Origin: JBDTYT01 sp040005555
Lineage (GTDB): Bacteria; Actinomycetota; UBA4738; HRBIN12
Length of the DNA stretch: 10,714 bases
Assembly (NCBI GenBank): GCA_040005555.1
Contig: JBDTYT010000061.1
Span: 1 to 10,714, forward strand
Direction: 5' to 3'
Positions within the stretch are counted from its first letter, which is position 1; every line of letters begins with the position of its first letter. Shown piece by piece: positions 6,398 to 10,714 of this stretch. Both the position numbers and the translations under genes were made by a program. Under the pieces are notes generated by a model. It was not told where the DNA came from and did not search any database. It was given only the letters and a program-made list of their open reading frames with translations.

Positions 6398-7861
6398 GCC
6401 ACCGACTTCGAGACCGTCATCGGGCTGGAGTGCCACGTCGAGCTGTCGACGCGCACGAAGATGTTCTGCGGGTGTGCGAACGTGTTCGGGGCGCCGCCGA
6501 ACACGAGCGTCTGTCCCGTGTGTCTCGGTCACCCCGGGTCGCTCCCGGTGCCGAACCAGAAGGCCATCGAGTACATCGTGCGGATCGGCCTCGCGCTGAA
6601 CTGCCGGATCGCGCCGCATTCGCTGTTCCACCGCAAGAACTACTTCTACCCGGACATGCCGAAGAACTTCCAGATCAGCCAGTACGACCTCCCGATCTGC
6701 CTGGGCGGGCACCTCGACATCCAGGTCGACGGGGACATCCGGCGCATCGGCATCACGCGCGTCCACATGGAGGAGGACACGGGCAAGACCACGCACGCGG
6801 GCACGACGGGGCGTATCGGGCAGGCCGACTACGCGCTCGTCGACTACAACCGTGCCGGCGTCCCGCTCGTTGAGGTCGTCTCCGAACCCGACATGCGTTC
6901 GGCCGAGGAGGCGCGAGCCTACCTCACCGAGCTCCGGGTTACGCTCGAGTCGCTCGGGGTCTCCGATGTGCGGATGGAGGAGGGCTCGCTGCGGTGCGAT
7001 GCGAACGTGTCCACCCGGGTCCGCGGATCCGAGGAGCTCGGCACCAAGGTCGAGATCAAGAACTTGAACTCGATCCGCTCGCTCGAGCGCGCGGTGCGCT
7101 TCGAGGAAGATCGTCAGCGCGCCGTGCTGGGGGCCGGGGAGCGGCTCGTCCAGGAGACGCGCCATTGGGACGAGGACCGCGGCTCGACGCACACCCTGCG
7201 CTCGAAGGAGGAGGCGTTCGACTACCGCTACTTCCCCGAGCCCGACCTTCCCCCGCTCGAGCCCGAGCTCGAGTGGATCGAGCGCATCCGGTCCGAGCTC
7301 CCCGAGCTTCCCGCGGCCCGCCGCGCTCGCTACGAGGGCGCGATGCTCCAACTCACGCGCGAGCAGTCCGGGGTGCTCGTTGCCGACCGGACGCTCTCGC
7401 ACCTGTTCGAACAGACGATGGCCGAGCTCGACCGGGTGCCGGCGAGGACCGTCGCGAACTGGATCGTGCAGAACCTCACCGCCGTGCTGAACGAGCGGGA
7501 GCTCGCGCCGAGCGACCTCCAACTGGAGCCGCACCAACTCGCTGACGTGATCCGCATCGTGGAGGACGGGACGGTCTCGGTCACGGCGGGCAAGCAGGTC
7601 CTCGATGAGGTCGTGGCCACCGGGAAGCCCGCGGAGCAGGTCGTCGACGAGCGAGGACTGCGGCAGGTGTCCGATACCGCTGCCCTCGAGGCCTGGGTGG
7701 ACCAGGCGATCGCCGAGAACCCCGGTCCGGTCGAGCAGTTCCGCGGTGGAAAGGACGGCGCGCTGAACGCCATCGTCGGTCAGGTGATGAAGCAGTCCGG
7801 CGGCTCGGCGAACCCCAAGCTCGTGCAGGACCTCCTCCGGCAGCGGTTGTCGGGACCCTGA
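6395..7861 (+). CDS. gatB: Glutamyl/aspartyl-tRNA amidotransferase subunit B
   Basis: A 488-residue protein of normal length. GatB holds the misacylated tRNA, activates its carboxylate with ATP and amidates it with ammonia delivered from GatA. The N-terminal motif IGLECHVEL (residues 9-17) is followed by the zinc-binding cysteines C25-X-C27 and C40-X2-C43 in MFCGC and CPVCLGHPGSLPV. HRKNYFYPDMPKNFQISQYD is nearly invariant in the family, as are HMEEDTGKTTH, DYNRAGVPLVEVVSEPDM and the later KVEIKNLNSIRSLERA. The C-terminal helical and YqeY-like tail, about residues 340-488, ends with GQVMKQSGGSANPKLVQDLL and contacts the tRNA elbow in known structures. Unusually, gatB is separated from gatCA by an opposing transporter gene, so the three subunits are made from at least two transcripts. 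An MFS-like gene follows after 13 bases. Confidence 0.97.
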   Translation: MATDFETVIGLECHVELSTRTKMFCGCANVFGAPPNTSVCPVCLGHPGSLPVPNQKAIEYIVRIGLALNCRIAPHSLFHRKNYFYPDMPKNFQISQYDLPICLGGHLDIQVDGDIRRIGITRVHMEEDTGKTTHAGTTGRIGQADYALVDYNRAGVPLVEVVSEPDMRSAEEARAYLTELRVTLESLGVSDVRMEEGSLRCDANVSTRVRGSEELGTKVEIKNLNSIRSLERAVRFEEDRQRAVLGAGERLVQETRHWDEDRGSTHTLRSKEEAFDYRYFPEPDLPPLEPELEWIERIRSELPELPAARRARYEGAMLQLTREQSGVLVADRTLSHLFEQTMAELDRVPARTVANWIVQNLTAVLNERELAPSDLQLEPHQLADVIRIVEDGTVSVTAGKQVLDEVVATGKPAEQVVDERGLRQVSDTAALEAWVDQAIAENPGPVEQFRGGKDGALNAIVGQVMKQSGGSANPKLVQDLLRQRLSGP

Positions 7862-7874
7862 CCGCCTCGGGCCG

Positions 7875-9134
7875 GTGAGGGTCCAGGAGTCACCTCCGAA
7901 GCGCTACCCCTGGTGGCAGCTCATCCTCCTCGGGTTCATCGGGCTGATCGAGGCGCTGTTGCGGCCGATCGCCCGGATGTGGTCCTCGGAGGATCCGCTC
8001 GACCGGTACGGTCTGGCCCACCTCGGCAGCGCGGCGGGCGACGCGCTCGTGGCATTCGCTCTCGCGGGCTCCGTCTTCTTCGCCCTCCCCGTCGGCGAGG
8101 CGAGAGGAAAGATCGCGCTCTACCTGATCCTCACGATGGCCCCGCTCGCGGTGGCCGGCCCGTTGCTCGTGCCGCTCCTGGACCGTGCGGGTCCCCGACG
8201 GGCGATCTCGCTGGCCGCAGCCCTCGGGCGAGCAGTGGTCTGCGTGTACGCGGCGCCGAGGTTCGACACGCTCCTGCTGTTCCCATGCGCGTTCGCCCTG
8301 CTGTCACTCTCGAAGATCCACGCGGTGACGAAGAACGGCTTGGCGATGGCGTACGCGGGGCCCAACGAGGGACTCGTGCGCGCGAACGCACGCTTGGGTC
8401 GGATCGGCGTCGGGGGAGCGTTGCTGGCCGCCGGACCCGGGTTGCTGCTGCTGCGTTTCGGCGACGCCGAGGCCGTCCTCTTCCTCGCGGCGGGGGTGTT
8501 CGCCGCGGCTGCGCTGGTGAACCTGCGGCTGCCGAACCCGCGGGTCCGCGGCGGCGGGGGTGAGGTCGGCCGCCGCGGCTCGATCCCGCAGCTCACGGCG
8601 CCGGCGATCGGCGCCGCGGGATTGCGCGCTGCGAGCGGCTTTCTCCTGTTCGCGCTCGCGTTCGCGTTGCGGCGGAGCGGTCAGCCGACGTGGTGGTTCG
8701 GCGTCCTCGCCGCGGCGGCGACGACCGGTGGATTCTGCGGCGACCTCATCGCACCCCGCTTGCCCGAGAACCTGCGAGAGGAGGCCGTGGTGGTGGCGTG
8801 TGTGGTGGGTGCCGGTGTGGGAGCGGTGCTCGCGTTCGCGGCGTTCTCCCTCCCGGTGCTCGCAGTCTTCGGGTTGGTGGTGGGCGCATCGAGCGAGCTC
8901 GGGCGGTTGGCCTTCCAGAGCCTCATGCAGCGGATGGCTCCGGGAGGAGCCCACGGCCGAGTGTTCGTCCGCTACGAGGTGATCTTCCAGCTCGCCTGGG
9001 TCCTCGGTGCACTCATCCCCTCGATGCTGCCCGTCGAGTTCCGAGAGGGTTTCCTGATCCTCGCCGCGCTCTACCTGGTGGCCGGGGTCGGCTACCTCAC
9101 GCCCGACATCGTCGCGCGGCGCCGGGCGCGATAG
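7875..9134 (+). CDS. MFS-like integral membrane protein, substrate unknown
   Basis: A 419-residue, very hydrophobic protein with about ten to twelve potential membrane spans. Examples are residues 14-33, 52-72, 80-102, 108-127, 131-146, 178-193, 198-217, 250-266, 272-292, 303-338, 365-384 and 391-409. It resembles a group of actinobacterial major-facilitator-type proteins: an early WWQLILLGFIGLIEALLRPI span, a conserved loop with EDPLDRYGLAHLGSAAGDAL (39-58), a SKIHAVTKNGLAMAY segment (146-160) and the late GRVFVRYEVIFQLAWVLGAL (361-380). The PLLDRAGPRRAI stretch (100-111) could correspond to the MFS loop between helices 2 and 3. No substrate-determining motif is recognised. The start GTG 7875 lies 13 bases after gatB with no clear ribosome binding site, so it is probably read from the gatB transcript. 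Alternative: a membrane protein unrelated to transport. Membrane location is sure; the family is likely. Confidence 0.75.
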   Translation: MRVQESPPKRYPWWQLILLGFIGLIEALLRPIARMWSSEDPLDRYGLAHLGSAAGDALVAFALAGSVFFALPVGEARGKIALYLILTMAPLAVAGPLLVPLLDRAGPRRAISLAAALGRAVVCVYAAPRFDTLLLFPCAFALLSLSKIHAVTKNGLAMAYAGPNEGLVRANARLGRIGVGGALLAAGPGLLLLRFGDAEAVLFLAAGVFAAAALVNLRLPNPRVRGGGGEVGRRGSIPQLTAPAIGAAGLRAASGFLLFALAFALRRSGQPTWWFGVLAAAATTGGFCGDLIAPRLPENLREEAVVVACVVGAGVGAVLAFAAFSLPVLAVFGLVVGASSELGRLAFQSLMQRMAPGGAHGRVFVRYEVIFQLAWVLGALIPSMLPVEFREGFLILAALYLVAGVGYLTPDIVARRRAR

Positions 9135-9151
9135 TCGAGGCCGCAGGGCGC

Positions 9152-9159
9152 CATACTTG
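9152..9159 (+). promoter_or_regulatory. Possible -10 region upstream of the Rieske gene
   Basis: CATACT/TACTTG lies about 38 bases before the ATG at 9196, in the 61-base gap after the MFS-like gene, and would give a leader of about 30 bases carrying the ribosome binding site. A TAGTCG box 16 bases upstream is a weak -35 match. The gene could equally be read through from gatB and the MFS-like gene. Confidence 0.3.
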
Positions 9160-9183
9160 GGACGATCGATCATCGCGCTCGTG

Positions 9184-9189
9184 AGGAGG
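9184..9189 (+). promoter_or_regulatory. Ribosome binding site deciding the Rieske protein start
   Basis: AGGAGG lies six bases before the ATG at 9196. It favours that codon over an in-frame alternative (TTG) start at 9157, which would add 13 residues not seen in the family and would overlap the candidate -10 box. Confidence 0.8.
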
Positions 9190-9195
9190 CAGGGC

Positions 9196-9504
9196 ATGGC
9201 GGAATGGAAGAAGGTGGGGCCGGCGGGCGACGTCGCCGAAGGCGAGATCAACTCGTACACGGTGGGTGACAGGATGGTCGCGGTCGCGAACATCGACGGC
9301 GACCTGCACGCGTTCGACGACATCTGCACCCACCAGCAGTGCGCGCTGTCCGAGGGCGACCTCGACGGCACCGTGATCGAATGCCCCTGCCACGGGAGCC
9401 AGTTCGACGTCGTCACCGGCGAGGTCGTGAACGGGCCGGCGATCGAAGCGATCGACATCTTCGAAGCGCGCGACGAAGGCGACGGCATCGAGGTTTCGGT
9501 GTGA
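9196..9504 (+). CDS. Soluble Rieske-type [2Fe-2S] protein (ferredoxin component)
   Basis: A 102-residue protein beginning MAEWKKVGPAGDVAEGE, with no signal peptide or membrane anchor, so a cytoplasmic electron carrier is expected. The Rieske cluster ligands are C44-X-H46 and C63-X2-H66, separated by 16 residues, in CTHQQCALSEGDLDG and ECPCHGSQFD. It also has C49 and C65 and a Ser at 68, the positions that in cytochrome bc1 Rieske proteins form a disulfide and a hydrogen bond to the cluster. Typical dioxygenase ferredoxins lack these cysteines. The protein ends with the usual GEVVNGPA turn and a short strand. The gene overlaps the downstream flavoprotein gene by GTGA (9501-9504), so the two are translated together and probably exchange electrons. 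Candidate partners are an oxygenase, or another redox enzyme outside the window. Family is certain; the specific pathway is unknown. Confidence 0.92.
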   Translation: MAEWKKVGPAGDVAEGEINSYTVGDRMVAVANIDGDLHAFDDICTHQQCALSEGDLDGTVIECPCHGSQFDVVTGEVVNGPAIEAIDIFEARDEGDGIEVSV

Positions 9505-10714
9505 GCGAGGTTCCCCGGGTCGTCGCCATCGTGGGGGCGAACCTCGCCGGCGGCACCGCGGCGTGGCGGCTCCGTGAGGAGGGGTACGACGGCCGGATCG
9601 TCCTCATCGGCCAGGAAGCCCTTCCTCCGTACGAGCGCCCGTCGCTCTCGAAGGAATACCTGCGGGGCGAAGAGGACGAGATCCACTTCCTCCAGCCGCC
9701 CGAGTGGTGGGAATCCGAGGGCCGGATCGAGCTGCATCTCGGCGTGCGAGCGTCGTCGCTCCACACCTCCGCGCGCGAGATCGAGCTCGAGGACGGGCGC
9801 CGGATCGCGTACGAGGCCGCGATCATCGCGACCGGCGCGCGCAACCGGCGGTTCCCGCTCCCGGGGCTCGACCTCCCCGGTGTGTTCTCGCTCCGCGATG
9901 CGCAGGACGCCGACGCCATCCGCGAGGCCGCGAGGCCCGGTGCGAAGGCGGTGCTCGTGGGGATGGGGTTCATCGGGGCCGAGGTCGCGGCCTCACTGCG
10001 CCACCGCGGGGTGGACGTAACGGTCGTGGAGTTCGCCGAGACTCCGTTGCAGCGCGTCCTCGGGGACCGGCTGGGCAAGGTGCTCGAGGGCCTGCACCGC
10101 GATCACGGCGTCGAGATGTTCTTCAAGGACCGCGCGGACCGGTTCGAGGGCGACGGGCGCTTCGAAGCGCTCGTCACGAAGGAGGGCAGGCGCATCGAGG
10201 GCGATCTGGCGGTGGTGGGGGTCGGCGTCGAGCCGGTCACCGAAGTCGCGGACGGCAGCGACGTCACGCTCGATAACGGGATCCTCGTCGACCCGTCGCT
10301 GCGGACGAGCCGACCCGATGTGTACGCGGTCGGTGATGTGGCTCGCCACGACCATCCCGTCTTCGGCCTGATCCGCGTCGAGCACTACGACAACGCGATC
10401 AAGATGGGGGAAACGGCCGCGCGCAACATCCTCGGGGCGGACGAAGTATTCGACGACGCGCACTGGTTCTGGTCGGACCAGTACGACGCGGACATCCAGA
10501 TGGCAGGGTTCGCGATCACCTGGGACGAGATGGTCGTCCGGGGAAGCCTGGAGGATCGGAGCTTCGCCGCGTTCCTGCTGAAGGAGGGTCAACTCCTGTC
10601 GACGTTCTCGATGAACCACAAGTCCGACGTGCGTCGCTCGATGCCGCTCATCAAAGCTGCCGTGCACCCGGACCCGAAGCTGCTCGCCGATCCCGAGTTC
10701 GATCTCCGCAAGCT
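9501..10714 (+). CDS. FAD-dependent NAD(P)H:ferredoxin reductase-like protein (3' end outside window)
   Basis: At least 404 residues, open to the window edge, starting at GTG 9501 inside the Rieske stop. It belongs to the putidaredoxin/rhodocoxin reductase type of pyridine nucleotide-disulfide oxidoreductase fold, which moves electrons from NAD(P)H through FAD to a [2Fe-2S] protein. The FAD-binding dinucleotide motif is VAIVGANLAGG (residues 8-18), with Asn where a Gly is usual. PPYERPSLSKEYL (about 42-54) is the typical flavin-contact segment, and IIATGAR follows. The NAD(P)H motif is G154-M-G156-F-I-G159, followed by VDVTVVE; the acidic residue ending that strand favours NADH. The second FAD contact is in TSRPDVYAVGDVA, with D279. 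The RVEHYDNAIKMGETAARNIL segment and the FWSDQYDADIQMAGF start of the C-terminal reductase domain follow. About 400-410 residues is normal, so the stop should lie just beyond the edge. Its direct coupling to the Rieske gene makes that protein its likely acceptor. Confidence 0.92.
   Translation, partial: MSEVPRVVAIVGANLAGGTAAWRLREEGYDGRIVLIGQEALPPYERPSLSKEYLRGEEDEIHFLQPPEWWESEGRIELHLGVRASSLHTSAREIELEDGRRIAYEAAIIATGARNRRFPLPGLDLPGVFSLRDAQDADAIREAARPGAKAVLVGMGFIGAEVAASLRHRGVDVTVVEFAETPLQRVLGDRLGKVLEGLHRDHGVEMFFKDRADRFEGDGRFEALVTKEGRRIEGDLAVVGVGVEPVTEVADGSDVTLDNGILVDPSLRTSRPDVYAVGDVARHDHPVFGLIRVEHYDNAIKMGETAARNILGADEVFDDAHWFWSDQYDADIQMAGFAITWDEMVVRGSLEDRSFAAFLLKEGQLLSTFSMNHKSDVRRSMPLIKAAVHPDPKLLADPEFDLRK

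Noticed and set aside
6335..7537. 400-residue minus-strand open frame antisense to gatB
   Set aside because: Same reason: an antisense shadow with charged low-complexity sequence and no start signals.
9157..9195. Earlier in-frame (TTG) start of the Rieske protein at 9157
   Set aside because: It lacks a ribosome binding site, while ATG 9196 has AGGAGG at six bases and gives the usual N terminus.
8304..9764. 486-residue minus-strand open frame spanning the MFS-like, Rieske and reductase genes
   Set aside because: It crosses three recognisable genes on the other strand and lacks any domain pattern.
1..10714. Possible CRISPR array, tRNA or rRNA gene, insertion sequence, integrase or toxin-antitoxin pair
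   Set aside because: No repeated spacer pattern, cloverleaf-like segment, transposase motif or terminal repeats were seen; genes cover nearly all bases and belong to the families listed.

Overview
This is a GC-rich bacterial chromosomal segment of about two-thirds G+C. Third codon positions are strongly biased to G and C, and GTG starts are common. Gene content (end of mnmA, then ligA, gatC, gatA and gatB), GTGA start/stop overlaps and TANNNT boxes placed exactly one start distance before ATG codons (leaderless-type promoters) all suggest an actinobacterium (Actinomycetota), perhaps an uncultured lineage. That assignment is inference; no rRNA or tRNA gene is present to test it. No mobile element, CRISPR array, phage gene or integration scar was seen. 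Nearly the whole window is coding; the longest gaps are 144 and 116 bases.

Layout. Positions 1-291 are the C-terminal end of the tRNA 2-thiouridylase gene mnmA. It runs 8 bases into an opposing small SnoaL/NTF2-like gene (284-676, minus). A divergent promoter region follows, then a UPF0280 (ApbE-like) gene (821-1492) that overlaps by 4 bases the start of the NAD-dependent DNA ligase gene ligA (1489-3555). gatC (3585-3875) has its own leaderless-type promoter and is followed 3 bases later by gatA (3879-5345). An opposing EamA-type drug/metabolite transporter gene (5226-6278, minus) overlaps the last 120 bases of gatA and separates gatCA from gatB (6395-7861). gatB is followed after 13 bases by an MFS-like membrane protein gene (7875-9134). 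Last come a small Rieske [2Fe-2S] protein (9196-9504) and, overlapping it by 4 bases, an FAD/NAD(P)H ferredoxin-reductase-like gene (9501 to beyond the window end).

Functions. MnmA and GatCAB both act on tRNA: MnmA thiolates U34 of tRNAs for Gln, Glu and Lys, and GatCAB converts Glu-tRNA(Gln), and in many bacteria Asp-tRNA(Asn), to the amidated form. LigA seals nicks during replication and repair. These form a conserved housekeeping block. Breaking into it are genes of unknown or accessory role: the SnoaL-like protein, UPF0280, the EamA exporter and the MFS protein. The Rieske protein and flavoprotein look like a two-protein electron chain (NAD(P)H to FAD to [2Fe-2S]) whose terminal acceptor is not in the window.

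No clearly new system is evident. The points most worth a second look are the gatCA/gatB split by an opposing transporter gene with a 120-base antisense overlap, the UPF0280-ligA coupling, the bc1-type cysteine pattern in the soluble Rieske protein, and a consistent leaderless promoter architecture.
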